A DNA stretch of 64,000 bases, taken from positions 1 through 64,000 of the forward strand of contig JACREF010000008.1 in NCBI GenBank assembly GCA_016218365.1, given 5' to 3'. The notes below the pieces were generated by a model. The model was given only the letters and a program-made list of their open reading frames with translations. It did not search any database and had not been told where the DNA came from. The stretch is from Gammaproteobacteria bacterium (GTDB lineage Bacteria > Pseudomonadota > Gammaproteobacteria > SZUA-140). The translations under genes and the position numbers were made by a program. Position 1 is the first letter of the stretch. Each line of letters starts with the position of its first letter. Below are positions 9,647 through 19,181 of the stretch, piece after piece.

Positions 9647-11350
9647 TTATACCTGATCAGCAACACACTCCAGATCGCGAAGCTCACCTAAGGCAGTCAG
9701 CAATGGTTCAAGATGGGAAGTATAACGCTGCCAAACCTTCATGGAATCTCGGTAGATAGGTCGCCTGACCTGATTCATGCTTGCCGTCCTGACGAGATGC
9801 GAAGACCGATGGGGCGTCAGACACGCCTCATGCCACGACAATTGACAGTGACTCAATAGGCGCCTGACCTCACGCTCTGGAGCGGCCACCAGTTGTTCGT
9901 AGCATACGTCCAATATTCGCCCCGGCGGCAATACCCTGTGCCAATGCTGCATTAGTCGATGATACAGCTGATAGTAGCCACCCAGTTCTTTCAAGTCGTG
10001 CGCGTACAGGATCGGGGTCGGTCCCGCAAAGTTCTGCCTATATATCGAAAGACAGGTATCCACAGGGCCGCGCCTGCAATGTATTATCCTGGCACGCGGA
10101 AACATCAGATGAATCACGCCGAGAAAATAATAATTCTCCGGCATCTTGTCGGTTGTGAAAGAACCGGCCACACCGAAGCGCGTCACTCTGAGCAAATAAT
10201 CATCCGCCATTTCCCGTATTGTTGACTCCGTGCAGGCGGCGATCAACTTGGTAAACTGTCCCTCAGACATGCCGTAGGCTGGAGAAAATATTACGTCTCT
10301 AAGATCATACAATTCACCTGCGGCAACCACCTCTGGATGACATGAAATTATTTGCTCAATTAAGGAAGTTCCCGAGCGCGGCATGCCAATGATGAAAATT
10401 GGCCTGTCATCTTCGACGCCGTAGCCGGCCCGTCGCTGAAAGAATTCACCATCAAAACAATCCATCAGCCGCTCTATGATCCAGCGCGATTCTTCGATTG
10501 AGTAGTTGAACGTACTGCGACGCAAATCATTTGCCGCCTTGTAGCGAACAAAGGCCTGATCATAGTCCTTGATGTCGTCATAGGCCTTAGCCAATGCAAA
10601 ATGGAGAGAAATTTCCTGCGGCACCGGCAGCCCGCCTCGCTTGGCAAAGTTCTCCATCGCACTGAGCCGCGGGTCTTCACGTGATTCAACAGGCTTGGCA
10701 ATAGCCAGCCAGCGATACAGGTCGGCATCATCTCCTGCTCTTTCGAGTAAACGGGTGAATTCAGCAGCCGCCTCTTCAGGCCTGCCTTTATACAGCAAAA
10801 TTGCTGCCTGCGTTCTTCTGGCCAACAGACTTTCCGGATCAATAGACACCGCAATAGTCAATTGCTCCTGGGCATCATCAACATCCCCCAGGTACATCAG
10901 TGAAGCTGCCAGCTTGGTATGCAGGTGTGCATCATCCTGATACCGCGCTATCAGATCACGGTAGCTACGGGCAGCTTCTGCATATTTACCCGAATTGTAA
11001 TATGCCTCGGCCAGGGCCTTTTCCGCCACGCCATATCCCGGATGAATCTGCAGTGCCTGCATATAATTATCTATTGAAAGCCCATGATTACCCTGCAGAC
11101 CATTCGTTATTCCCAAGTTAACATGGGCCTCTGCATTATTTGGCGAGATCGCAAGCACATTCGAGAATCCCTTGTGAGCCTCAGCCAGCTTGCCCTGCTG
11201 GATGCATGTCAGGCCAAGCAAAAACCATCCGTCACTATCCATCGGATTCTGAGCACAGTATTGCCGACACTCCTGATAAGCGATCTGCGCCTGTTTGCGG
11301 GATAACAACTCCCGGATCAGGGATAACTTATTTCCTGTCTGATGTTTCAT
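9647..11350 (-). CDS. Tetratricopeptide-repeat sulfotransferase
   Basis: The protein has 567 aa. About 250 N-terminal residues form TPR units (for example AEAHKGFSNVLAISPNNAEA and KALAEAYYNSGKYAEAARSY). The C-terminal half is a PAPS-dependent sulfotransferase: 5'-phosphosulfate loop IFIIGMPRSGTSLIEQI and the 3'-phosphate region IHCRRGPVDTCLSIYRQNF. It probably sulfates a protein or glycan bound by the TPRs; the substrate is unknown. No glycan genes are adjacent; a SulP anion transporter follows on the other strand, which may be coincidence. Confidence 0.88.
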   Translation of the reverse strand: MKHQTGNKLSLIRELLSRKQAQIAYQECRQYCAQNPMDSDGWFLLGLTCIQQGKLAEAHKGFSNVLAISPNNAEAHVNLGITNGLQGNHGLSIDNYMQALQIHPGYGVAEKALAEAYYNSGKYAEAARSYRDLIARYQDDAHLHTKLAASLMYLGDVDDAQEQLTIAVSIDPESLLARRTQAAILLYKGRPEEAAAEFTRLLERAGDDADLYRWLAIAKPVESREDPRLSAMENFAKRGGLPVPQEISLHFALAKAYDDIKDYDQAFVRYKAANDLRRSTFNYSIEESRWIIERLMDCFDGEFFQRRAGYGVEDDRPIFIIGMPRSGTSLIEQIISCHPEVVAAGELYDLRDVIFSPAYGMSEGQFTKLIAACTESTIREMADDYLLRVTRFGVAGSFTTDKMPENYYFLGVIHLMFPRARIIHCRRGPVDTCLSIYRQNFAGPTPILYAHDLKELGGYYQLYHRLMQHWHRVLPPGRILDVCYEQLVAAPEREVRRLLSHCQLSWHEACLTPHRSSHLVRTASMNQVRRPIYRDSMKVWQRYTSHLEPLLTALGELRDLECVADQV

Positions 11351-11433
11351 ATCACTTCTGGACAGTACGCTGACATATTAAACAGATCAGAAAAACGTAG
11401 CGGGCCTGGACGATAGGCTGCATTTGAAACAAT

Positions 11434-11575
11434 TCTCTAATGAGACTCTGATTAATTCGTATTGTCGTCATACCTGCAGAAGCGGTCATCCATAAATACC
11501 TGTAATACCTGGATTCCCGCTTTCGCGGGAATGACGGCCGTGGTAATTTTTGAATTAATCAGAGCTTCCCTAAAT
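11434..11575. mobile_element. MITE-like element with terminal inverted repeats
   Basis: The ends match as inverted repeats: ACTCTGATTAATTC at the left (11445–11458) and GAATTAATCAGAGCTTCCC at the right (11552–11570). Inside is the hairpin ATTCCCGC-TTTC-GCGGGAAT (11513–11532). There is no coding capacity. The right end, read inward (GGGAAGCTCTGATTAATTC), is nearly the same as the left end of the element at 53854 (AAGGAAGCTCTGAATAATTC), so the two belong to one family. Confidence 0.7.
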
Positions 11576-11876
11576 ATTGAAGCAACAGCTTATCATCCCC
11601 CTTTCGGTATTTTCCAGGGATTTATCAGGTAGCAGCAAGTTGGTCGGACGCTTTACATGATCTCTTTATCCAGCCACTCTCGACAAGGGCAGCAGCCCTT
11701 CTTGACAAACACCTGCATACATCACAATCAGCTCTGCAAGACCGGCCATATAGCCAGCCCTTGCCATAGGTTAGTAATGCGCCCGGGTATGCGGCGCCGC
11801 TCACTGATTGTGATGGTGATATGCATGATAGTATCATGGCAATGGAAAAACTTTTTGAAATGACAAGGATGAGCCG
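11576..11876 (+). promoter_or_regulatory. Leader region of the SulP gene with a short palindrome
   Basis: This stretch of about 300 bp has no convincing gene; a 68-codon ORF in it has no recognisable features. A perfect palindrome ATGATA-G-TATCAT lies at 11825–11837, 40 bp before the SulP start, and could be an operator. AAGGATGAG is the probable ribosome site. Confidence 0.35.
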
Positions 11877-13628
11877 ATGATCGCAGTCATCGACGCCTAC
11901 CGCGCCGGCCTGCTGCAACGCAAATACTGGCTCAGCAATATCCTGTCCGGCATCATCGTCGGCGTCGTCGCGCTGCCACTGGCGATGGCCTTCGCGATTG
12001 CCTCGGGCGCCAAGCCGGAACAGGGGATCTACACCGCGATCATCGCCGGACTGCTGGTGTCGGCGTTCGGCGGCAGCCGGTTGCAGATCGCCGGTCCGAC
12101 CGGTGCCTTCATCGTCATCCTGGCCGGCATCACGGCCAAATACGGCATCGATGGCCTGCAGATCGCAACGTTGATGGCCGGCCTGATGTTGCTGCTGCTC
12201 GGTGTCGCGCGCATGGGTGCGATCATCAAATACATCCCGGCGCCGGTCATCGTCGGCTTCACCGCCGGCATCGGCGTCATCATCTGGGTCAGCCAGTGGA
12301 AGGACTTTTTCGGCCTGCCGGCGGTCAGCGCCCAGCACTTCCATGACAAGTTCTGGCAGCTGCTGCAGGCCCTGCCCGGGCTGCATCCGCTCACCACGGC
12401 GCTCGCCGTGCTGTCGCTGGTGGTGGTGATCGTCAACCCCCGGCTGCCCGGGTTCAGGCGGGTGCCGGGTCCGCTGGTGGCCTTGGTAGTCGCAACCACA
12501 TTGCAGGCGCTGTTCCACTTTGATGGCGTTGCGACGATCGGCAGCACCTTTGGCGGCATCCCGCAGGGCCTGCCGCCGTTCCACTGGCCCGAGATCACCG
12601 CGGCCCGGGTCATCGAACTGATCGGCCCGGCGTTCACGATCGCGATGCTCGGCGCGATCGAGTCGCTGCTGTCGGCCGTGGTCGCCGACGGCATGGCCGG
12701 CACCCGCCACAACTCGAACCAGGAGCTGATCGGCCAGGGCATCGCCAACATCGCCACGCCGCTGTTCGGCGGCTTTGCCGCCACCGGGGCGATCGCCCGC
12801 ACCGCGACCAACATCCGCAACGGCGGCAACAGCCCGCTGGCCGGCATCGTGCACGCGCTGACGCTGGTGCTGATCATCGTGCTGCTGGCACCGCTGGCCG
12901 TGCATGTGCCGCTGGCGGTGCTGGCGGCGATCCTGTTCGTCGTCGCCTGGAACATGAGCGAGGTCGGGCACTTCATCAAGATGGTCAGGCGCGCGCCGCG
13001 CGCCGATGTCATCATCCTGCTGGTGACGTTTCTCCTGACGGTGTTCGCTGATCTGGTGGTCGCGGTCAACATCGGTGTCATCCTCGCGACGCTGCATTTC
13101 CTGCGTCGCATGGCCTCCAGCGTCGAGGTCAAGCAGGCCAGCGAACAGGAGCTGCGCCAGGAATTTGCGCACCAGGGCTTCACGACACTGCCGGCCGGCA
13201 TCCAGGTCTATTCGGTCGAGGGGCCGTTCTTCTTCGGCGCGGTCGAAAATTTCGAACGGGCGCTCGCCAGCACCCACACCGATCCGTGGCTGCTGATCAT
13301 CCGGCTGCGCTGGGTACCGTTCATCGACATCACCGGCGTACAGACGCTGGAGGAGGTCATCCGCGACCTGCAGCGCCGCGGTGTGCGCGTGATATTATCC
13401 GGCGCCAATGACACGGTCGCGGCCAAGCTGGAGCGCGCCGGCATCACCGCGCTGGTGGGCCAGGACTATGTCTTCCAGGATTTCGCCGCGGCGCTGGCCG
13501 CCTGCCAGCAACTGGCCGCCAGCGATCCGCGGCGGGCGCATGGCCGGTCACTGCTGCTCAGTGACAGCGCCGAGGCGATGCTCAGGGTCAGCCGCGATTA
13601 TTTCGAGCGGGGTGGGCAGGGTGACTGA
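11877..13628 (+). CDS. SulP family anion transporter with STAS domain
   Basis: The protein has 583 aa. The N-terminal ~400 residues are a multi-span membrane domain that opens with LSGIIVGVVALPLAMAFAIASG and GGSRLQIAGPTGAFIVIL, typical of SulP carriers. The C-terminal part (about 440–545) is a STAS domain (VYSVEGPFFFGAVENFERAL, then FIDITGVQTLEEVIRDL). It should move sulfate, bicarbonate or another anion across the inner membrane; sequence alone does not tell which. It stands alone. A long open frame on its opposite strand is a GC-rich shadow. Confidence 0.92.
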   Translation: MIAVIDAYRAGLLQRKYWLSNILSGIIVGVVALPLAMAFAIASGAKPEQGIYTAIIAGLLVSAFGGSRLQIAGPTGAFIVILAGITAKYGIDGLQIATLMAGLMLLLLGVARMGAIIKYIPAPVIVGFTAGIGVIIWVSQWKDFFGLPAVSAQHFHDKFWQLLQALPGLHPLTTALAVLSLVVVIVNPRLPGFRRVPGPLVALVVATTLQALFHFDGVATIGSTFGGIPQGLPPFHWPEITAARVIELIGPAFTIAMLGAIESLLSAVVADGMAGTRHNSNQELIGQGIANIATPLFGGFAATGAIARTATNIRNGGNSPLAGIVHALTLVLIIVLLAPLAVHVPLAVLAAILFVVAWNMSEVGHFIKMVRRAPRADVIILLVTFLLTVFADLVVAVNIGVILATLHFLRRMASSVEVKQASEQELRQEFAHQGFTTLPAGIQVYSVEGPFFFGAVENFERALASTHTDPWLLIIRLRWVPFIDITGVQTLEEVIRDLQRRGVRVILSGANDTVAAKLERAGITALVGQDYVFQDFAAALAACQQLAASDPRRAHGRSLLLSDSAEAMLRVSRDYFERGGQGD

Positions 13629-13703
13629 CGCCCACGCTGGTCATCCTGCCATGAACGGCGCACTGAGCGACAACGAACATCCCTGCCTACGGAGCCCAAC
13701 TGC

Positions 13704-14039
13704 ATGATCAAACACATCGTCATCTGGCGACTGCAGGACAGCGCCGGCGGCCACGACAAGGCTCATAATGCCCGGCTGCTGAAACAGCGGCTGGAGGCGC
13801 TGAACGGGAAGATCCCCGGCCTGATCCGGCTCGAGGTCGGCATCGATTTCTCGCACGACGCGCACAGCGGCGACGTAGTGCTATATTCGGAGTTTGAGTC
13901 GCGCGCGGCCTTGCAGGGCTACCATGACCATCCGGAACATCAGGCGCTGATCCCGCTGCTGCTCGAACTGCGCAGCGAACGGCGCGTCGTCGATTACCAG
14001 GTCGAACATCCACAGACCATCGTCAGGGATAGGCCATGA
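13704..14039 (+). CDS. Dabb (stress-responsive alpha/beta barrel) family protein
   Basis: This is a 111-aa protein starting MIKHIVIWRLQDSAGG, with VLYSEFESRAALQGYHDHPEH, the usual Dabb dimeric ferredoxin-like fold. Members act as small stress proteins or polyketide cyclases; no catalytic function can be assigned here. Its stop overlaps the start of the GFA-domain gene (ATGA at 14036), showing translational coupling. Confidence 0.85.
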   Translation: MIKHIVIWRLQDSAGGHDKAHNARLLKQRLEALNGKIPGLIRLEVGIDFSHDAHSGDVVLYSEFESRAALQGYHDHPEHQALIPLLLELRSERRVVDYQVEHPQTIVRDRP

Positions 14040-14386
14040 AGACCTATCACGGCAGTTGCCACTGTGGCCGGGTCTGTTTCGAGGTGACGACCGACCTGCA
14101 GCAGCTCATCGCCTGTAACTGCTCGATCTGTACCAAGAAGGGCGCCGTGCACCATCGCGTCAACCCGCAGCAGTTCCGGCTGTTGAGTGGTACCGATGAC
14201 CTGGTGCTGTATCAGTTCGGCACCCATCGGGCGCGGCACCAGTTCTGTCGCCATTGCGGCATCCACGCCTTCAGCCGGCCACGCGCCGCGCCGGACATGA
14301 TCAGCATCAATGTACGCTGCCTCGATGATTACGACCCGGCCAGCGGCGCTGCACAAACCGTGGACTTCGATGGCCGCAGCCTGTAG
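14036..14386 (+). CDS. GFA (CENP-V-type) zinc-binding protein
   Basis: This is a 116-aa protein with the family's zinc cysteines: GSCHCGRVCFEV, CNCSICTKKG and FCRHCGIHAF. The GFA family includes glutathione-dependent formaldehyde-activating enzyme, but most short members have no proven reaction. It is translationally coupled to the upstream Dabb gene. Confidence 0.85.
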   Translation: MKTYHGSCHCGRVCFEVTTDLQQLIACNCSICTKKGAVHHRVNPQQFRLLSGTDDLVLYQFGTHRARHQFCRHCGIHAFSRPRAAPDMISINVRCLDDYDPASGAAQTVDFDGRSL

Positions 14387-14488
14387 CGGGGTCTTTGCGG
14401 CCGTCCGCCGCCATCCTGCACCGCACACAGACTGTTTTTCAACAGCCTGCTAAAATACCCATTCTGGCACCTCGCCCCTGGACTCACC

Positions 14489-15331
14489 ATGCTCAGCTAT
14501 CGTCACGCCTTTCATGCCGGCAATCATGCAGATGTATTGAAACACCTGGTGCTGATGCGGCTGCTGGAGCATCTGACGCAGAAGGACAGCCCGCTGCTGT
14601 ATGTCGATACCCATGCCGGCGCCGGCGGCTATGCGCTGCAATCGAATGCCTCGCAGAAGACCGGCGAATACCTGGCTGGCATCGGCCGGCTGTGGCAGCA
14701 GGACGGGCTGCCGCCAGAACTCACCCGCTATGTCGAACTGGTGCGCGGCTTTAATCGCGGCGACACGCTGGATTTTTATCCAGGCTCGCCGTGGCTGGCC
14801 CGCCAGCTGCTGCGCCCGGCCGACCGGCTGTTTCTGTTTGAGCTGCACCCCACCGATTTTGAACAACTGCATGATCACTGCCACGCTGACCGTCGCATCA
14901 AACTCCGCCATGAAGACGGCCTCAGCGGCTGCATCGGCCTGCTGCCACCGAAGGAAAAACGCGGCCTGGTGCTGATCGACCCGTCGTATGAAATCAAGCA
15001 GGACTATCATCGGGTCGTCGAGACGCTGGCCAAGGCCTGGCGCTGTTTTGCGACCGGCAGCTATGCCTTGTGGTATCCGGTCATCGAACGGCCGCGCATC
15101 GATGCGCTGGAGCGTGCGTTGCGCAACAGCGGCATCCGCCGCATCCAGCTGTTCGAGCTGGCGATCCAGCCTGATCAGCGCGGCTTTGGCATGACGGCCA
15201 GCGGCATGATCGTCATCAACCCGCCGTGGACCTTGCGTGCTGACATGCAGCGGCTGCTGCCGGTACTCGCGGACCGCCTCGGCCTCGACGGCCAGGGCAG
15301 CTATCGCATCGTCGAGCTGGCCGGCGAATGA
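14489..15331 (+). CDS. rlmJ: 23S rRNA (adenine-2030-N6)-methyltransferase RlmJ
   Basis: This is a 280-aa protein with the hallmark opening MLSYRHAFHAGNHADVLKH and the SAM site LYVDTHAGAGGYAL. The catalytic motif reads DPSYE where many family members have DPPYE; serine is a mild substitution in this position. It methylates A2030 in 23S rRNA. It is a single-gene unit; a TAAAAT box at 14451 may be its -10. A hairpin-repeat array follows its stop, between it and the convergent PA2778 gene. Confidence 0.93.
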   Translation: MLSYRHAFHAGNHADVLKHLVLMRLLEHLTQKDSPLLYVDTHAGAGGYALQSNASQKTGEYLAGIGRLWQQDGLPPELTRYVELVRGFNRGDTLDFYPGSPWLARQLLRPADRLFLFELHPTDFEQLHDHCHADRRIKLRHEDGLSGCIGLLPPKEKRGLVLIDPSYEIKQDYHRVVETLAKAWRCFATGSYALWYPVIERPRIDALERALRNSGIRRIQLFELAIQPDQRGFGMTASGMIVINPPWTLRADMQRLLPVLADRLGLDGQGSYRIVELAGE

Positions 15332-15369
15332 TGCCCAGCCTCTCTGTCGCCTGCAGCAGCGAGGAGGTT

Positions 15370-15534
15370 GATGGTTCGATACGGTGCTCGAGCCTGTCCT
15401 GAGTAGTGGCAGCATGCCACATATCGAAGGAGCCTGCCCTGAGTAGCAGCGATAGCTGCGCACCGAAAGGCACCTACTCACCACATTCGCCCCCCTCCGT
15501 TCGTCCTGAGTAGCAGCAACTTCGTAGCGAAGGA
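15370..15534. repeat. REP-type hairpin array A (three units) between convergent genes
   Basis: The shared frame is CCTGAGTAG–stem–TATCGAAGG. Units lie at about 15392–15433 (stem TGGCA/TGCCA), 15432–15471 (CAGC/GCTG) and 15499–15534 (degenerate stem). A leader, TGGTTCGATACGG, and a linker, CCTACTCACCACATTCG, are shared with array B at 39.8–40.15 kb. The last unit ends right at the stop codon of the PA2778-type gene. It probably serves as a bidirectional terminator or mRNA-stabilising REP. Confidence 0.8.
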
Positions 15535-16476
15535 CTATTGGGCCTCAAATTGCTGCAGGGTCTGGCGATAGCTGTCGATCAACGGCCCGCCGATCTCGAT
15601 CGCGCGCCTGATCATCTCCAGCGCCTCGGCGCGGCGGCCGCGCTCAAACAACACCTGTGCCAGATTGTTGTACAGACTGGCCTGCTGCGGATACCGCGCC
15701 ACCAGTGCGCGGTACTGGTACTCGGCCGCGGCCAGATCGCCCTGCAGATAACTGATATTGGCCAGGCCGATCTGCGCCGCCAGGCTGTCCGGCCAGTGCA
15801 TTGCGGCGGTCTGGTAGCCGGTGCGCGCGGCAGCGAGGCTGGCGGCACGCTCCAGCCCGGCCACCGCCTTCACGTACCGCGACTCATCGGCCGTGGCCGG
15901 CAACTGGTCCGGCGCCAGCACCAGCAGCGCCCAGTTGCCGCTGCGCTGCCAGGTATGGCGGAAGGTATCGAACGGGATCGTGATTCGATCGTGAGTACCG
16001 GAACGCAGGATCAGCTCGCGCGCCTGCAGGTCGAAACCGATGACGACGGCATAGTGCCACAGCGGATACCAGTTGAAGGCCAGGTTCTGCAGCACGACGA
16101 CCGGGTGGCCGGCCGCGACCTCGGCCAGCACCGCCGGCAGCTCGGGTGTCAGCACATAGGCGATGCGGCCGTGACGGCGCGTCGCCGCCAGCAATTCCAG
16201 CTGCAGGCTGCCCTGCCTGCCCGGCAGATAGACCTCGGGCGTCAGGATATCGGGCGTGATGTCGACACCGCTGGCGACCAGCGCCGTCGCCAGCGCCGCC
16301 GGCCCGCACTGATAGCGGCGCTGCGGAAAGAACGGCGTCTGCGTCAGCTCGGTCTGCGGACGTACGGTGACGGCATCCGGCAGCTGCAGCGGTGGCAGCA
16401 TGCTGCAGCCGGCCAGCCATGCCGACAAAAATAAAAGGCCGCCCGGTAGCCACCGGGCAGCCCTGGTCAGGCGCAT
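15535..16476 (-). CDS. PA2778-family lipoprotein: C39-like cysteine peptidase with TPRs
   Basis: This is a 313-aa protein. A lipoprotein signal with lipobox LAGC ends near residue 24. A papain-like C39 peptidase domain follows, with the catalytic Cys in RRYQCGPAALATAL and His in PLWHYAVVIGFD. The last ~100 residues are TPRs (AAQIGLANISYLQGDLAAAE, YNNLAQVLFERGRRAEAL). It is probably an outer-membrane or periplasmic processing enzyme. It follows the PA2779-type gene by 8 bp on the same strand, the conserved pairing of these families. The pair's substrate is not established. Confidence 0.88.
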   Translation of the reverse strand: MRLTRAARWLPGGLLFLSAWLAGCSMLPPLQLPDAVTVRPQTELTQTPFFPQRRYQCGPAALATALVASGVDITPDILTPEVYLPGRQGSLQLELLAATRRHGRIAYVLTPELPAVLAEVAAGHPVVVLQNLAFNWYPLWHYAVVIGFDLQARELILRSGTHDRITIPFDTFRHTWQRSGNWALLVLAPDQLPATADESRYVKAVAGLERAASLAAARTGYQTAAMHWPDSLAAQIGLANISYLQGDLAAAEYQYRALVARYPQQASLYNNLAQVLFERGRRAEALEMIRRAIEIGGPLIDSYRQTLQQFEAQ

Positions 16477-16484
16477 CGCTGTGA

Positions 16485-16895
16485 TCAGCGGCGCGCGGCG
16501 CCGTGCTTGACGAACGGGAACACGTTGGTGAAACCCATGATGTCGGTAAACAGCAATACCAGGAAGATCAGCACAATAACGCCAAGGGCGTCCCCACCGG
16601 CCGGCAGAGTGTCGATCTGGGCCGCCAGCGTTTGCAGCTCATCGTCACTGAGACCGGCAATGCGCTGCTGGACATCGGCAGGATTGACCCCGAGCGCAAC
16701 CAGCTTCTGCGTCACATCGGCACGGGCCAGCAGTTGTGACAACTGGGCCTGATCGGCAGTGCGTTGTTCGGCACTGAGCACGGTATCGGTGCCGATCATC
16801 CCGGCCTGGGCCGCCGGCATCGACAGGCTGAACATCGCAAAGCAGCAGATGACGAAGTGGGCAACCGGGCGAGAAATGCTACGCATCAGGTTCAT
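16485..16895 (-). CDS. PA2779-family small membrane protein
   Basis: This is a 136-aa protein with a signal peptide ending at AQAG, a helical middle (QLSQLLARADVTQKLVALGV and a repeat of it) and a C-terminal membrane segment GVIVLIFLVLLFTDIMGF. The start at 16895 has AAGGAG at ideal distance; the longer frame to 17303 is a run-through into upstream DNA. It is first gene of the PA2779–PA2778 unit and may be the substrate or partner of the peptidase. Confidence 0.85.
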   Translation of the reverse strand: MNLMRSISRPVAHFVICCFAMFSLSMPAAQAGMIGTDTVLSAEQRTADQAQLSQLLARADVTQKLVALGVNPADVQQRIAGLSDDELQTLAAQIDTLPAGGDALGVIVLIFLVLLFTDIMGFTNVFPFVKHGAARR

Positions 16896-16938
16896 GGCTA
16901 ACTCCTTGCTGGTGAATAAATGGTTGGTGAAAAAGTTC

Positions 16939-16966
16939 ATTCTATTGACCGGGGCAGGCAAGTCAA
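16939..16966 (-). promoter_or_regulatory. Sigma-70 promoter of the PA2779–PA2778 unit
   Basis: On the minus strand TTGACT is followed after 16 bp by TAGAAT, 44 bp before the PA2779-type start. This is a good match to the vegetative consensus in both boxes. Confidence 0.6.
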
Positions 16967-17051
16967 TGGCTGGCAGCGCATGACAGCTGCCGGTCAGTCG
17001 AGTAAAGTGTCGGCACTGGCAGCGATTACTGTAGCGAAGGTGACTTAGAAA

Positions 17052-18452
17052 ATGGCCACATTGCGCTTCCTCGGCGCGGTCAATGACGTGACCGGCTCCT
17101 GTTGCCTGCTCGAGACCGACCGGGCGCGGGTGCTGCTCGACTGCGGCCTGTACCAAGGCAGCAATACAGAAGAGGCTCAGAACGCCCGGCCGTTTCCGTT
17201 TGATGCGACGGCTCTCGATGCCGTCGTGCTGTCCCATGCCCACCTCGATCATTCCGGCAGGCTGCCGCAGCTGATGCGCAACGGTTGCCGCGCCACCATC
17301 CACCTGACTCCGGCCAGCTACGACCTGCTGGAGATCATGCTGAAGGACTCGGCCTTTCTGAATGAGCGCGACGCCGAATGGCGCAACCGCCGGGCGCTGC
17401 GCGCCGGCAAGCCGCCGATCGAACCGCTATATACCAGCGCCGATGTTACACATTGCCTGAGTTTCTGCCAGGGCGTCCGGTATGGCGCCCGCCAGCGGAT
17501 CGCCGACGGTGTCGAGGTCTGTTTCCGCGACGCCGGCCATATCCTCGGCTCGGCGATCGTCGAGCTGTATATCCACGAACAGGGCCGGGAAACGAAGCTG
17601 CTGTTCTCCGGCGACCTCGGCAACAGCTTTTCGGCCTTGCTGCGCGACCCCGAGATCGTCAACCACGCCGATGTGGTGTTGCTGGAATCGACCTATGGCG
17701 ACCATGACCACCGCTCGCTGGCTGCCACCCTCGATGAGTTGCACACCATCCTGCAACAGGCCGCCGACAGCGGCGGCAATGTGCTGATACCGTCGTTTGC
17801 CGTCGGCCGCACCCAGGAACTGCTGTTCCGTCTCGGTGAGTTCTACCAGGCCGGGCAGCTGCCGCAGCAGATCGTGTTCCTCGACAGCCCGATGGCGATT
17901 GCCGCCACCGAGGTCTATCACCGTTACCAAGCCATGTTCAACCGCGCGGATGCGGCGCAGCTGGCACGCTCTCATGCCGGGACGCTGCACACCTTCCTGC
18001 CGCCGTTGTATTACTCGCGCAGCGCCGAGGAGTCGATGCGCATCAACTCGGTCACCGGCGGCACTATCATCATCGCCGGCAGCGGCATGTGTGACGGCGG
18101 GCGGATCCGCCATCATCTGAAGCACAACCTGTGGCGCCGCGGCGCCCATGTCATCATCGTCGGCTACCAGGCGCTCGGCACACCGGGACGGGCGCTGATC
18201 GATGGCGCCGAGACACTGCACCTGCTCGGCGAAGACATCGCGGTCAAGGCCAGCATCCATACGCTGGGCGGTTTCTCGGCCCACGCCGGGCAGACCCAGT
18301 TGCGCGACTGGCTCCGCCATCTGAAACCCGCCAAGCCGCGACTGTATCTGGTGCATGGCGAAGCGACAAAAAAGGCCGCGTTGCAGCAAGTGTTGCGTCA
18401 GGATGGCTGGCAACCGGAGATCCCGGCCTATGATCAGGTCATCAACCTGTAA
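17052..18452 (+). CDS. Metallo-beta-lactamase / beta-CASP RNA nuclease
   Basis: This is a 466-aa protein with the zinc motif SHAHLDHSGRLPQL, DAGHILGSAIVEL and SGDLGN of the MBL core. The beta-CASP insert has PSFAVGRTQELLF, and the C-terminus has SGMCDGGRIRHHL and HTLGGFSAHAGQ plus a final VHGE. This is the CPSF/RNase J-like type acting on RNA. It is transcribed alone, divergent from the PA2779 unit, and meets the nitroreductase gene tail to tail. Confidence 0.9.
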   Translation: MATLRFLGAVNDVTGSCCLLETDRARVLLDCGLYQGSNTEEAQNARPFPFDATALDAVVLSHAHLDHSGRLPQLMRNGCRATIHLTPASYDLLEIMLKDSAFLNERDAEWRNRRALRAGKPPIEPLYTSADVTHCLSFCQGVRYGARQRIADGVEVCFRDAGHILGSAIVELYIHEQGRETKLLFSGDLGNSFSALLRDPEIVNHADVVLLESTYGDHDHRSLAATLDELHTILQQAADSGGNVLIPSFAVGRTQELLFRLGEFYQAGQLPQQIVFLDSPMAIAATEVYHRYQAMFNRADAAQLARSHAGTLHTFLPPLYYSRSAEESMRINSVTGGTIIIAGSGMCDGGRIRHHLKHNLWRRGAHVIIVGYQALGTPGRALIDGAETLHLLGEDIAVKASIHTLGGFSAHAGQTQLRDWLRHLKPAKPRLYLVHGEATKKAALQQVLRQDGWQPEIPAYDQVINL

Positions 18453-18461
18453 CAGACCCGT

Positions 18462-19064
18462 TTATTTGAACGGCATACCCCAGCCACCGGCGAAGAACCG
18501 CGACTCAAGCGGTTGACGGCTGCGCGGCGCCAGCTCGCGTTCGCGCAAGCCCTCCGGCAAGGCGGCGGCCTCGCCCGGATACCCGACCGCGATCATCGCC
18601 AGGCAATGCACGTCGTCCGGAATGGCGAAGCTTGTGTGTGCGGCCCCGGCATCGAAGCCGCCCATCTGATGCGCCGCCAGCCCCATGGTGCTGGCCTGCA
18701 GGCACAGGCTGAAGGCGGCCGCACCGGCATCGTAATCACACCAGCGGTTCAGGGCGTTGTTCGCCGCCGACAACGGCAGCGCACAGACCAGCACCAGCAT
18801 GGCCGCCTGCGTCGCCCAGACCTGGTTCGCCGGCTTCAGCACCGCGCAGGCCTGAAGCCAGGCGGACGGGTCGGCATAACGGTCACAGAGGATGAAGCGC
18901 CACGGCTGCTCGTTCGATGACGAGGGTGCCCAGCGCGCCGCCTCGCACAAGGCGAGGATCTGCTGCGATGTCAGCGCCCGCGTGCCATCAAAGGCGCGCG
19001 GACTCCAGCGTTGCGCCAGCATCTCATTGATCGGGGTCCGGGTCATCGCGGGTTTGTGCTGCAT
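18462..19064 (-). CDS. Nitroreductase family protein (FMN)
   Basis: This is a 200-aa protein with the family's N-terminal RWSPRAFDGTRALT and the FMN-binding region RWAPSSSNEQPWRFIL. It reduces nitro compounds, quinones or similar with NAD(P)H; substrate unknown. The ATG at 19064 is preferred because AAAGGTGG precedes it; a longer frame starts at 19097. It faces away from a following stretch of about 115 bp with no gene. Confidence 0.87.
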   Translation of the reverse strand: MQHKPAMTRTPINEMLAQRWSPRAFDGTRALTSQQILALCEAARWAPSSSNEQPWRFILCDRYADPSAWLQACAVLKPANQVWATQAAMLVLVCALPLSAANNALNRWCDYDAGAAAFSLCLQASTMGLAAHQMGGFDAGAAHTSFAIPDDVHCLAMIAVGYPGEAAALPEGLRERELAPRSRQPLESRFFAGGWGMPFK

Positions 19065-19181
19065 GGCGCCACCTTTCAAATAGATAATGTCCATCAATTT
19101 GTTAACAACGAGACCGCCACCGGTGGCCTGCCCTCATGCGCTGTCATGGCCCCGGCGCACTGCATGACGGGGCGCCGCCGC

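Noticed and set aside
11657-11863. 68-aa plus-strand ORF before the SulP gene
   Set aside because: No recognisable features or ribosome site.
11625-13277. 550-aa ORF opposite the SulP transporter
   Set aside because: A shadow on the antisense strand of a clear transporter; composition is rich in His/Asp/Arg/Gln as expected of GC-rich antisense frames.
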